From NCBI GenBank assembly GCA_018398765.1, contig JAHBMJ010000928.1:1-38609 (forward strand): DNA of 38,609 nt, written 5' to 3'. The translations under genes and the position numbers were made by a program. Source of the DNA: Chromera velia. Its lineage: Eukaryota > Sar > Chromeraceae. Positions 28,667 to 38,609 of the stretch are shown here, piece by piece (position 1 is the stretch's first letter; every line of letters starts with the position of its first letter). The notes beneath the pieces were generated by a model that worked only from the letters and a program-made list of their open reading frames with translations, was not told the origin of the DNA and made no database searches.

Positions 28667-28912
28667 GTAACCCAGAACGTTTCTTTTCCAAAGACACGCA
28701 AAGGGGAACGGTAAAGCCCTCTCTCTTTTTATGGGTTGCTTCTTGTCGTTCTGTCTGACTCAGAAAGATGAAGTGACAGGGAGAATGATGAGAAACAAAA
28801 CTTCAACCAGAGCGAGAAAAAAGAACGAAGAATTGAGACTAGGTGAGAAAAAGAGAGAAGTACTCTTCTGTTTTCTTTCACACTTTTCTGAGTAACCAGG
28901 AACGTTCTTTTC
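28667..28912. repeat. Internal 224-bp repeat at the duplication junction
   Basis: A unit beginning AGTAACCCAGAACGTTTC starts again at about 28891 but is cut after CGTTCTTTTCC by the junction with copy 2. At the end of copy 2 the second unit is longer (31817 and 32041 starts, 224 apart). The right breakpoint of the duplication therefore falls inside a pre-existing tandem repeat. Confidence 0.85.
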
Positions 28913-29004
28913 CGGTTTTGGTGCATGCTCCAGTTGTTTGCTTCCCTCTCTCTCCATCATGCACTCAATCACCTACTTGCGTGGGGCTGCCTGTCTCCCT
29001 GCAG

Positions 29005-29542
29005 GTACGTGGTGGAGGACCTTGACGTCTCCCATTACATGAAGGACGCAGACGCCCCCGTGGTCCCTCTCAGACTCAAGGGAGCCAAGGAACTCCTCTA
29101 CGCTATCAACACCTACTTTGGAAGCCTCGCTTTCTGCAGGTGAGGAGATAGATACGCAGTGCACAGTGAAGTGGAGTGACGTCAAGAGAGCTCCTGGTTG
29201 AAAAATTGAATGCCGTCGGAAATTTTTGTTGCCCTTGCAGCTGGTAAAAAAGCAGTGGGCCCCCCCTCTTCTTCGTTATCAAATCTAGTCTTTAACTTCT
29301 TCGGTCCTTTCTCTTATGTTGGATTTATTTATGTATGTGTCGGGTATATGTGCAGACGCTGGCTTGACTACGTAGGTCAGACCCGTCACCTGATGAACTT
29401 GAAGAATCTGGTCAACAACGGAATCGTCACTCCCTACCCCCCTCTGTGCGACCAGAGAGGCTCGTTCACCTCCCAGATAGAACACACACTGGTCCTCAGA
29501 CCGATGTGCAAGAAGATCATCTCCGTCGGAGACGACTACTGA
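29005..29542 (+). pseudogene. Orphan duplicate of MAP2 exons 8 and 9
   Basis: Exon 8 copy 29005-29139 is identical to the parent. Exon 9 copy 29356-29542 has nine substitutions, six of them changing the residue (N to Y, D to N, M to I, T to M, E to K, L to I), several at positions conserved in MAP2. Splice sites, reading frame, stop and the metal ligand Glu are retained. Exons 1-7 are absent, so alone it is not a gene. Splicing from MAP2 exon 7 into these exons instead of the proximal pair would be in phase and is possible in principle. Confidence 0.85.
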
Positions 29543-31327
29543 GCAATCAATGGTTCTTTCCTTATGTTTCACCCGCAGGCAAGAGAGAGAAGGGGGGAGA
29601 CAAATGGGCATCTAAAGAGGGGGGGGGTCTGACTTCTTTCTGTCTCTCGAGGGGAGGAGAGAGGGAAGAGGCAACATGAGAGGAAGAGGGGGAGGGGGAA
29701 GGAAGGACCTGGATGGGGGAGAAGGGAAGAACAAGGTTGAGGGCGGACGGACGGACGTAAGGACTCTCGGTGAGCTCAAGCCCCCTTCTCTTTTCTCACG
29801 CTCGATGGTTTTCTTGCAGTCTTTATGCCTGTCTATGTCTCTCTCTCTTTTTCTCTCTATTGCTGTCTCATCGCTTATCCTTCCTTTGTAGCTTGGAAGA
29901 GCAGTAGGTGCATGGACAGAGAGGACAAGGAGTTTTCCTGGGGGGGCAGTAAGGGAGGGGGGAAATCGGATGACTCTGATATTTCTCTCCCGAAGTTTTT
30001 TCAAGGTACGTTTCTGCATCTGTTCACAGAACTCTTTTCGCTTTCTTTGCTTATTCTGTCTGCCTCCCTTCAAATCGCCTGCTTCTCTCTGGTTACCGGT
30101 GGCCGGGTCTCTCGACTCGTCTTTTGTGGACGAGCAAGAAGGGGGAGGGGAGAAACAACTGAAAAGAATAAATCGCGGGACTGTCAAAGCATTCGTTCGT
30201 TCTCATTGGAACGCACCGTGATCGATTAAGAATCGAGGGGAACATAACAAGAGGAAGGAACAAGAAGGGCAAGGCTGATGTCTTGTCACTTGCCTGGGTG
30301 AGGGCATGCCGTGACGGGGTGTTATTTGCAGTTCTGGGGTGGGGGATTTGCAAAGAAAGTAACGTACAGCACAGGCAGGACAATATTGGTGAGTAAAGAT
30401 CAGGTCGACGGGGCAGGGGCAGGGGCAGGGTCTGTGCTCATATGTGTATGAAGGTGTGTATGTGCGTGTACGTGTGTGTGAGTGACAGTGGATCTGCATG
30501 TCCATGTATGAAAGTACGTGCTGCAGCGTGCCTTCGTTTTCGTCTATTTCTCTATTTGTGCATGTTTGTATGGTGTTCTGTCAGAGATCTATGTACAATG
30601 AAATCGGGATTCCTTAGCCTTGTGCAATGCTCTACAACTAGGTGTACAAGCGACGAAAAGAATGCGATCTTTATAAAGAGATTAGCGACGATAATTATAT
30701 GCTGTAGAACATGCTGCGATGATGCGTGAAATGATTAGAAATAATGTTCATGACTAGGTTCATGATCATCGTTATACTAGTCATCATATATATACTACTA
30801 CACTGAAACTATAGTGTGACACAATTCAAATTGTGATACAATACCCTATACACTAGTACTATTAACACAAATAATTGTATCACAATAGGTATGATGAAAT
30901 AGTTAGAGTAAGTTAGGTGTGATGGAATTATCAGATATCCTAAACTTTCAAAGTGACTAGCTCTAGGTGTGGACCCTAAAGTTTAAAATTTTTTTTTTAT
31001 TAAAGTTTTTTTTTTGCGCTTTAGACTTTATTTTAAAAAACTATTTTTCAATTAGTTTTTAAATATGTCCTTAATGATTAAGTAAGTCATAACTCTATAT
31101 AGTTATAACTAAACTAATTATTTACTATTTAGCCGACATAAAAAGTAGCAGAAGCTCAGTTTATTCAGGTTTAGGATAGGATAGGATAAGATTTATATTC
31201 CGGGTGCCCCCCTCATTCCACTGCCTAGAATAGGCTTATACCGTCGGCGGCTTCGTTCGGCACTATGAACAGCAAGTTAACCGCCACGCATCTAGAGGAT
31301 AGATCGATCAATCGATTACTCGCATGA
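29543..31327. other. Non-genic part of duplication copy 2
   Basis: Counterpart of 26394-28177: purine-rich flank, G-quadruplex motif at 30410-30430 and inverted-repeat cluster at 30750-30886. No gene supported. Confidence 0.5.
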
Positions 31328-31630
31328 GAAAACCTTTTCCTTTTTCTGTGTAAATTGACAGTGCGAGTGGTGAAACACATTCGAGACAAAGAGAAAGGTA
31401 CGGAGAACTTGGAGTTTTTTCAGCACTTTGGGGCTGCTGAGTGGGTAGAAGACTTTGAATTGGCAAATATCAAAGATGTTGCACCAATGTTCGTATACAT
31501 TGAAAAGAGGCCTGGGGGGATAGCGGTTGCAAGCAGCCGCCACCGTCTTTTAGGAGAAGTAATTGTGGTAAAAAAAGAAGTAGATTTTCTAGAGAAGGGC
31601 CCTAGAGGACCAAAGTTGCCGGTCATTTGA
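31328..31630 (+). CDS. Unknown conserved ORF/exon in duplication copy 2
   Basis: Second copy of the frame at 28178-28480. It stays open to the same TGA with three residue changes (two Ala to Val, one Asp to Gly). The potential 3' splice site is preserved (AATTGACAG). Function unknown. Confidence 0.42.
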   Translation, partial: ENLFLFLCKLTVRVVKHIRDKEKGTENLEFFQHFGAAEWVEDFELANIKDVAPMFVYIEKRPGGIAVASSRHRLLGEVIVVKKEVDFLEKGPRGPKLPVI

Positions 31631-32525
31631 ATTTATATGAAATTATATCAAGTTGTTTTCTAGGAATTTTTGTCAGAATTATAATTAATATAGTAATGTA
31701 TTACATACATCGTTTTTAAAGCTGTGAAACTTTTGTATAATTAGTATGTCTACTAGTATACAAAGCACTATAAAACTAAGTGAGAGAGAGAATACGTTTA
31801 TTTTATACTTTTCAGAGTAACCCAGAACGTTTCTTTTCTAAAGACGCGCAAAGGGGAACGGTAAAGCCCTCTCTCTTCTTATGGGTTGCTTCTTGTCGTT
31901 CTGTCTGACTCAGAAAGATGAAGTGACAGGGAGAGTGATGAGAAACAAAACTTCAACCAGAGCGAGAAAAAAGAATGAAAAATTGAGACTAGGTGAGAAA
32001 AAGAGAGAAGTACTCTTCTGTTTTCTTTCACACTTTTCTGAGTAACCAAGAACGTTCTTTTCCAAGACACACAGAGGGGAATGGAAAACCCTCTCTCTTC
32101 TTATGGGTCGCTTCTTGTTGTTCTGTCCAACTCAAAAAGGGTGAGGTGACAGAGAGAGTTGCAGAAAAGAAACTTTCAAAGAGAGAAGAAAAAGGAAAGG
32201 GAAATCGAGAGTTGTGGTGCCGGCCCTCGAGCACTGTCCCCGTTTTATCTTATAGAGGTCACCTCCGCAAACGGCAGGGTCGAGTCGTCTAATTATAGCA
32301 GCAGATCGCAAAATGATCCATGCTATATCGGTCTAACTAGTCCCGTTTGCATGCTCGTGAGCCTAAAATGGCTCTAGAAATGGCTCTTTAGCCGCATACA
32401 CGATATACCGGACAGCAAAGGCCTCCGATATGCCCGAGCCTAGATAGAGTGCTAATTCTATTTCATAAATTATATTTTATTTCACAATAAATCATAATAA
32501 AATTCATGATACGCTTTAATTAGTA

Positions 32526-33341
32526 CAGGGTTGCTTTTTTTTTCGGCGGCAGAGAAGAGCGATTGCTGGCAGGACGGCAATTACTGGCAGAGCTTGTCGC
32601 CACCGGCAGAGCGACTGGCAGTTGATGGCAGATCGAGAAAGTTAGAGTTTAATGATAAAATCCGTGAGTCATTATCTGTTGAAGTTAGTCTATGTACACT
32701 GTACACAGTCCGTTAATAGGTTTAAACACTGTGACAGTCCATATATAGTTTTATATAATCTGATTATAGGACCTAATATAGGTGCACATGGAGGTGTGTG
32801 ACACTCCGTCATAGGTGGCACAGTCTAAGGAGGTGCTCCATACCCTAGTTCATACCTCCTATAACCCGCTTAAGGCCATATCTAAGACTCTGGGTCAATG
32901 AGTCATTAAAAGGGACAGTTCTATGGCCAGAAGCCCCCGCTGTGCCTCCATTCCCAATTTCCGCTGGGATCAGCGGCAGACAAAACCAGCCGTCTGCTTT
33001 CAGACGGTCGGGGGCACCTCCACTGCGTCCTTTGAGTTGTTCATTCTTGAACCCTCCCAGAGTGAACCAAGCAGCTTCTGCACTAGCTTCTGCAGGGCGA
33101 GCACAGGTTGAAGCATGAAAACAAGATATTCGTTCTTTTCTAATCTAGGTGCTAAGTAACAGACTGACACAGTGATACCACAACACGTTGTCACGTTTGA
33201 GTACATAGATAATAAATTGTTTTTGAGACCCATTTTTTTACTATTTTTTTTTCGGCAGTGACTAAGTCAGAAATGTCCATTGCCAGCAGACCGGCAATTG
33301 CCGGCAGCGAAGGGTCATTGCCGGTAGCGATCGTAACCCTG
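32526..33341. mobile_element. Candidate hAT-like non-autonomous element
   Basis: The ends read CAGGGTTGC (left) and, on the opposite strand, CAGGGTTAC (right). TTTAATTA occurs at 32515-32522 and 33342-33349, an 8-bp candidate target duplication, though three extra bases (GTA) sit between it and the left terminus. Both subterminal regions are crowded with GGCAG/CTGCC-type words (for example CCGGCAATTGCCGGCAG near 33290), as expected for transposase-binding repeats. The interior has no transposase. A hairpin (CCGTCTG/CAGACGG) lies at about 32989-33006. Confidence 0.6.
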
Positions 33342-33585
33342 TTTAATTATAGATGTACAACACTGAACACAAAGATACAAAGACCTAGAAACACATATAT
33401 ACACACCCAATATCACCCATTCACACACACATATACACATACATACAGACAAACAGACTATATGGTTTCTTTGATATTGTTTCTTTCCCTCCTTTTCTTC
33501 ATGAATCATGAACACAACATGCAGACAAAAAGAAAGAAAGCAACAAAGACAGACTATATATTTCTTTTTCTCCCTTCTTTTCTTC

Positions 33586-33666
33586 AGACAGACAGACAGA
33601 CAGACACAGACAGACAGACACAGACAGACAGACAGACACAGACAGACAGACAGACAGACAGACAGA
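33586..33666. repeat. (CAGA)n microsatellite
   Basis: Tandem CAGA units with periodic CA insertions. Flanking copies of a longer ACAGACTATAT-TTTCTT motif occur at about 33447, 33549, 33657 and 33689. Confidence 0.93.
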
Positions 33667-33775
33667 CTACATGTTTCTTCTTCTTCTGACAGACAGACTA
33701 TATCGTCTTTTCTGTCCGTTTTCTTTTCCTTTCTTTCAGAAGACAAACAGACACACAGGCAAAACCGACACTTCG

Positions 33776-33777
<2 letters not shown>

Positions 33778-33820
<43 letters not shown>

Positions 33821-34090
33821 ATGAGGCCCCGGGCCGATGGGGTGTGGGGAGGCCACCCTCCGAACTGATCAACTGAAGGTTGGCGGAAGCAAAGAGAGAT
33901 TCAGGATGGGGAGTGAGGGAAGAAGCAAAGAGACAAAAGAAAGGCAGGGAGAAGATACACAGGCACCAATGAAACATAGAAAGGGAATGAAGCCGACGGA
34001 CTGACAGCAGGCCAAACCCAACCGACCTGCCAAAGATCGTGGAAGCTCTGTATTTCTAGAGAGACAGAGACAGAATGAGAGAGGCGCGCG

Positions 34091-34148
<58 letters not shown>
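33778..34148. repeat. Dispersed 250-bp repeat, copy B, with microsatellite borders
   Basis: The core 33824-34083 matches ABCG intron 9 (17079-17328). The left border is (CA)n(GA)n at 33778-33820; the right border is (GC)n(CA)n(GA)n at 34084-34148. Same orientation as copy A. Confidence 0.9.
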
Positions 34149-34826
34149 CGCACACACACCGCATACGCACATGCACACAGACAGGCAGACACGCACCCCC
34201 ACCCACCACACACACACACGGATGCGGAAAGAGAGAGAGGACGGCACACAAGGAGGGAGGAAAACAAAGAGAGAAAGCAAGAGACCATAGAGGCAGACAG
34301 ACTCCATAGGTCACTAACAAGACAGCTCCACTCGTCCTACACTTTGCGTTTGTAGATCAGCAAGAACTCAATGAAAGAGTTCTCACAAACAGACAAATGT
34401 AGTGAGCCAATTGCAGCGAGATATCATACGGAAAGATTCTACGTCTCAGCTCGTCAATGTTTGATTCATTGTTTGATCACCAATGAATGAATGAACGAAT
34501 GAATGCCGGGGGAGACGAAGGAAGGAATAAGTGACGATGAACTATCTACAAATTGAACTTCCTATCCCTGTTTCCATCTCTGCAAGTGATTCGTCCAGTA
34601 TGATGTTGCCGTTGGAGCACAGATCACGGAACCACGAGGAAGAGTTTCTGCCGATTTCTTTTTTCTCTGTACTCCTCTCAGTATGTCGATACGATACGAG
34701 GGCCTTCTATCACCCGTCACGATCTACAGCCACCCTAGTACTTCGTGTTTGAACACACACACAGACACACAGACACACACACACACACACACACACACGT
34801 TTACACCGATCTCTCACCAGCTCTCT
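34149..34826. other. Intergenic, 3' flank of the membrane protein gene
   Basis: No gene seen. It contains CA-rich DNA (34150-34220), short GAAT repeats near 34485-34505, and a CA microsatellite at 34753-34798 only 28 bases beyond the stop codon of the minus-strand gene, hence probably inside its 3' UTR. Confidence 0.5.
34753..34798. repeat. (CA)n microsatellite
   Basis: CA units with two CAGA interruptions, next to the 3' end of the membrane protein gene. Confidence 0.95.
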
Positions 34827-35687
34827 CTACACAATCTTCCCGTCTTTCTCCATCACCCACGCGATTGCCGCGATCCACACAGGTTCTGCCCACCAATAGG
34901 CAACCATCCACGTCACCCCTGTCCACCCCCCCCAATCCACAAGCTTCTTTGTCTTGTTTCTGTATTTGCAAGCCCTCACCAGCCCCAATTTCGCATTCTT
35001 CAGCGTCATCTTGCTTGCAGTCAGCGGCTTGTCTTTCAGCGATACGATCAATCCTAGGTGGAAGTATGCCTGCCAGGGAAGATACAGAAACCCGAACACA
35101 AGGGAGATGATCACGAGGGGTGACCTCACACCGTGGAACCATATGTAGGCGTTGATTGAAGTGTTTAGTATGAACATTACCAGCCAGGTGGACTCCTCGT
35201 AGAACATCAAGGAGTCTGTGCGGAGGATGAGGGATGACCACACAAAGCACTGTGCCATCGCACACAGACCAGGGAGCAGGCCTGCCCCGAAGCTGTACAA
35301 GAAAGGGATTTCCGTCTCCTCGTCGAAGGGGGCGTACTGCATGGCCACGAGGCCAAGGAGTAACAGCCAGGCCACCTCAGAGAATGTGGCCAGCAAACGA
35401 GTCAGGAAAATACTCGAAAGCGGCGTGTCGTGCAGCACCACATTTTTGTTGTACCGATTCGGCCAAACGCATCGGAAGGCGTTGACGAAAATGAAACACC
35501 TAGAGAGGTTGGGGATGACGGAGCACCACGGTAGGTGGTGGAGTGTGTACAAAAGGTAGCAGTTGGAGAAGAAACCGAGGATCAACAGCTGGGGAATAAT
35601 GCTGTCCCCTTCCGGTTTTGTTGGGGATGATCTGATAGATTTGGAGCGCGTCCGGGTGCTGATGGGAGGCTCTGGGTCGCTTGGCAT
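34827..35687 (-). CDS. Multi-pass membrane protein of unknown function, 286 aa
   Basis: Intronless frame from ATG (MPSDPEPPISTRTRSKSIRS) to TAG. A short polar Ser/Arg N-terminus is followed by about seven hydrophobic segments, including LLILGFFSNCYLLYTL, FSEVAWLLLLGLVAM, LLPGLCAMAQCFVW, WLVMFILNTSINAYIW, SPLVIISLVFGFLYL and a C-terminal WMVAYWWAEPVWIAAIAWV. Conserved-looking polar loops include AFRCVWPNRYNKNVVLHDTPLSSIFLTRL. The C-terminal half has a basic stretch (KNAKLGLVRACKYRNKTKK). I recall similar loop patterns in uncharacterised membrane proteins of other protists, but cannot name a family. The upstream GTG in frame is not a likely start. It is divergent from the TMEM151-like gene, across a 755-bp spacer. 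Confidence 0.8.
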   Translation of the reverse strand: MPSDPEPPISTRTRSKSIRSSPTKPEGDSIIPQLLILGFFSNCYLLYTLHHLPWCSVIPNLSRCFIFVNAFRCVWPNRYNKNVVLHDTPLSSIFLTRLLATFSEVAWLLLLGLVAMQYAPFDEETEIPFLYSFGAGLLPGLCAMAQCFVWSSLILRTDSLMFYEESTWLVMFILNTSINAYIWFHGVRSPLVIISLVFGFLYLPWQAYFHLGLIVSLKDKPLTASKMTLKNAKLGLVRACKYRNKTKKLVDWGGWTGVTWMVAYWWAEPVWIAAIAWVMEKDGKIV

Positions 35688-36442
35688 CGTCACAAGAATT
35701 CAACAAACAGAGGGAAAGAGAATGTTTAAAAAACCTGCTTCTAAAGATGCTTAACAAGAGAAAATAATAGAAGCTGCAAGGTCTGGTCTGATTTACCAAT
35801 ACTGCATTTGAAGCGGAGGTACGAGGAGAGAGAACAGACCCCTCTTCGACCAGACAACACTTAGTGTCTCTTTCGATCAAGCAGCCAAGCGCTGTCGTTC
35901 TTTCTGCGACACTCTCCTGCCAATTGCTGCGCAGAGATGAAGAGACAATTTCCGTCTAGCATCTGCAGACTGCGTGGCTTCTACCGTGCTTCTGAATCTT
36001 GTCACTGCAAACGCTGTTGGAGCAACAATGATCAACCTGATCTGTCAGGACGTACGTGTCAGAACGAAAGGATCGAATCTTGTGTGCGAAAAATGTGCAT
36101 AGCTCGGCCAGCTCAATTTATCTCGCGCGGCCAAGAGATGCCAAAAGAGCTAAGTTAACTTATGACCTAAATTTGAAGGAATCATTCTGACACCTTGCGT
36201 GTGCTGATCCCAAAAGGCCACCAGCCAACAGGATTTCGAGTCAATTTTCGACCTAAGGAAGTCTGCCACGCAGGCACTTCAGCTGGGATCGCTTTGGAGG
36301 AAGGCTTTAGAAACACAAACCTGCTATTCAAGGAGAGACTCACGTATCGCTGTTGCATCGTTGCAATCTGCATGGCCATCCCACTGTCACGTCTCTCCCT
36401 TTACACAGACACGGTTTAGATCTGGCTTGTGCAGAGAAGAGA
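35688..36442. promoter_or_regulatory. Divergent spacer between two membrane protein genes
   Basis: 755 bp separating outward-facing start codons, so it should carry both promoters and 5' UTRs. No TATA box, initiator or repeated motif stands out. A minus-strand frame (36182-36379) has no recognisable features. Confidence 0.45.
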
Positions 36443-38609
36443 ATGCTAGGGGGGACTGATTTCACAAAGCTCCCCGAGAGGGAGGAGGATACAGAGTCGC
36501 ACAAAGCGGCAGAGGAGGGTAGAGGGGCAACCAGCACCGAGAGACGAAAGCGCAAGGGGTGTCTCTGCCGACGAAGGAGCTGCCCCAAGAAGTTGCACTT
36601 CTCCTGCCTCGTGTTGACCACAATCAACGTCTTTCTTCTCATCGTTCTGATTGTAAGCAGGGATGATCGGTTAGGGGGGTCTCAGACCGTCTCACAAATT
36701 GAATCAGTCTGGAACTCGCTGCGTCACCTCTGTTAGCTTTCCAAGATCAATCTCTCATCCTGTTCATTGGCCCATCCGGCACGATTCTTAAAGCGTCCTG
36801 CACGAAGAGACAAGGAAGCATGCAGCATATATTCGGATCGGGCGCGGTTTCCGTTTCTACGTGTCTGTTCGGGTGGTTGTCTGCAGGGCTTGGTCTTCTC
36901 TTTGTCCGCGAGTACCTGAACATTCGGACCACTGGCTTTACCCCTCTTTGGATTTGTTCGACATTTCGCGCGCGTACACCACACACACACACACACACAC
37001 ATACATACACACACACACACACACTCGCACGCACGCACGTGTAAGAGACCCACACAAGCATGGAAGTAAGAAAAGCATTCGCACGTCTCTGCATCTCTCC
37101 TATGTGTGATCCCCTTCTTCCCATCTCTCTCTCTGTTCATTCATGCAGATGCGTTACAACGAGTGGAAGGACGCACCCGAGGACGAAGACCACACCACGT
37201 TCACCTGGATCGTGATCGGGTTGGCGGTCTGCTACGCTCTATATCTGATTGAAGCGTTGCTTTTTTCCTCCACCGCCCGAATCCTGATACGGTTGACCAA
37301 CGGGGCGAACTCAAAAAAACGTCTGCATGTGTTGAAAGAGTCCCCTCCTGAGGTCGTCCTTCGAGTGACCGGGTTCCACTTCGAGTCCGTGCGAGTCCTC
37401 CGTGGTTCCCCGCCTCAGGAAGAATTTGTGCGGATGCGAAAGGAGAAGTACAGCGAAAAGTCCGAATTCCGGTATAAGAGATGGGTAGACGAGTCAGACG
37501 ACATCTCCGGAGATCCTCGAAACTTTGCCGTCTCCAAAGTGGAGGTCATCCCATCACTCCACTACCTGGACCCAGAAACAGAGTTCAAGTAAGTCGATCA
37601 GTCAGATAGACGGTGATGGGGGTGATCCGCTGAATTCTTTTTCGACAATTTAGTCTCGACTCTCTTTCTTTTCTGCGGATTTCTCTCCGTGCTCTCCGTC
37701 GACTTATGGGCCCCCGTCTCGGTTTCAAGTCTTCTGCCCCCCCCCTCTCATCGTCCGTATCTCTTCGTCTCTGCGTCAACGGTTGCATGTCTGTGCATGT
37801 TTGTCGCTCTCTCTTTATCTGCAGGGCAGAGCAAGAACTTTCCTCATTAAAGTCGCGACTGAGGAATGCCGATGACTTTCAAGGTGCGTCGCTGTGTGTG
37901 GCTGAGTCTGTTTCTGTTATTTTGCTGTCTCCCTGGCAGGTACCTTTTTTGTCAGCGGATTGCGAAAGACATCACTGCCTTTCTTCTGCCTGATTGACGC
38001 ACAAGCTGCTTGAACTGTCGCCAAAGCCGCAAAAGCCAATGATAGCCGGCACATACTTTGCGTATCTCATCCCTGGCTGTTTTTCTGGTGCTTACTCTCC
38101 TTTCTACAGAGGACCCGTTTTCACCTTCTTCGCGCCTAGTCTCCCTGAAATGAGTTCTCTGAATTAAAACACAAATGAATGCCGCTTTTGAATTTCCTTC
38201 CCGTGTACATCATCTGCTGCACATGCAGATGCTGAAATGCTTTTCAGCGTGAAAGGCCTCACCACCGCTGCCGTTCCCTCTTCCTCCAGTGCGCGGCCTC
38301 TGCGGAGGGGGTCCGGGGCGCTGTCGGCAGAGAAGCCAGGGGAGACACTCCCTGCGGACGCGGGGACGCTGTTCTGTTACCTCGAGTCAGGGAGAAAGCC
38401 CTTATGGCTGGAGTACTACACCTACTTGGTGATTTCCATCTTTCTCCTTGCATGGCCTTGGAGGGTGGCGGTGGAACTGAACACGGGGAGCGTTCAGTTC
38501 CGTCTCCGCAAGCTGATCTCTGTGCTTGTAGACGGCCCGGGAATGGAAGGCGTGGTGGTGGGGAGAAGGACTACAGAGAGCACGGCGGTGTGGGGGGGAC
38601 CGGGGGGGA
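36443..38609 (+). CDS. TMEM151-like membrane protein, 5' four exons, runs off the window
   Basis: Exons: 36443-36652, 37149-37588, 37825-37883 and 38229 to beyond the end, joined in consistent phase. After a charged, Cys/Arg-rich N-terminus (RRKRKGCLCRRRSCPKK) come a first membrane helix (FSCLVLTTINVFLLIVLI) and a second (WIVIGLAVCYALYLIEALLF). Then comes the soluble core PPEVVLRVTGFHFESVRV with EFRYKRWVDESDDISGD, matching the PP-x-x-cYHye and y-x-w-x-D-x-S pattern of TMEM151 proteins. Exon 4 has DAEMLFSVKG and a later helix YYTYLVISIFLLAWPWRVAVEL, again as in that family. The molecular role of TMEM151 is not established. The start is the first ATG before the first helix. Donors are GTAAGC, GTAAGT and GTGCGT. 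Confidence 0.72.
36979..37024. repeat. (CA)n microsatellite in TMEM151-like intron 1
   Basis: CA units with two CATA interruptions, about 120 bases before the exon 2 acceptor. Confidence 0.95.

Larger units (their letters stand above)
25766..28914. repeat. Tandem segmental duplication, copy 1 (contains MAP2 exons 8-9)
   Basis: Copy 1 pairs with copy 2 at an offset of 3149-3150 bases. It starts in MAP2 intron 7 (GTTTTGG at 25766) and runs through exons 8 and 9, a purine-rich 3' flank, an AT-rich segment with inverted repeats and a small ORF. It ends at CGTTCTTTTCC, where copy 2 starts directly. Confidence 0.97.
28915..32063. repeat. Tandem segmental duplication, copy 2 (orphan MAP2 exons 8-9)
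   Basis: Homologous to 25766-28914 over its full length. The first 430 bases are nearly identical; the rest differs at roughly 2-4 percent by eye, mostly G to A and C to T relative to copy 1. After 32063 the flank continues with the second 224-bp internal repeat. Confidence 0.97.

Noticed and set aside
28915-32063. A complete second MAP2 gene
   Set aside because: Only exons 8 and 9 are duplicated; the catalytic core exons 2-7 are missing.
1-38609. TAG reassigned to a sense codon in this genome
   Set aside because: The 34827-35687 gene ends in TAG at a sensible protein end, and the host genes have no internal TAG. Internal TAGs occur only in mobile-type ORFs, so decay is more likely.

Overview
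The window is eukaryotic nuclear DNA. The genes are interrupted by many short spliceosomal introns, the 3' splice sites are almost always TGCAG or close to it, the genes are unicellular-eukaryote in type (including a ciliary protein), and dinucleotide microsatellites and decayed transposons are abundant. A chromerid/alveolate alga such as Chromera velia fits best, but this is inferred from gene style and not proved by a marker gene.

Layout. 0.7-2.4 kb: a decayed minus-strand reading frame ending in an endonuclease/exonuclease/phosphatase (EEP) domain, probably retrotransposon-derived. 2.6-3.3 kb: two long GAA tracts. 4.4-10.9 kb: a region bounded by about 200-bp degenerate inverted repeats. 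It holds several unknown ORFs, a 188-bp satellite array and an IS630/Tc1-type transposase pseudogene that is itself split by a 602-bp hAT-type MITE with a perfect 8-bp target duplication. 11.3-13.5 kb (+): a CIMIP2/FAM166-type ciliary microtubule inner protein gene in 4 exons. 13.5-15.6 kb: AT-rich intergenic DNA.

15.6-21.8 kb (-): a complete 12-exon ABCG half-transporter (726 aa), reconstructed with consistent splice phases throughout. 22.7-26.4 kb (+): a complete 9-exon methionine aminopeptidase 2 (450 aa) with all metal ligands present. The two genes are divergent and share a 0.95-kb spacer. The last two MAP2 exons and about 2.5 kb of flank are tandemly duplicated (about 3.15-kb unit, 25.8-28.9 and 28.9-32.1 kb). 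The second copy shows a strongly directional G:C to A:T drift, but a small ORF inside the unit stays open and changes mostly silently.

32.5-33.3 kb: a second candidate hAT-like non-autonomous element. 33.8-34.1 kb: a second copy of a microsatellite-bounded repeat also found in ABCG intron 9. 34.8-35.7 kb (-): an intronless multi-pass membrane protein. 36.4 kb to the end (+): a TMEM151-like membrane protein gene running off the window.

The host genes look like unrelated housekeeping, transport and ciliary functions rather than an operon or pathway. The most unusual material is the 6.5-kb inverted-repeat element with its nested insertion, the MAP2 3'-end duplication with asymmetric decay, and a widespread use of GTC (C at intron position +3) 5' splice sites. 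One run of Ns (25557-25658) lies in MAP2 intron 7.
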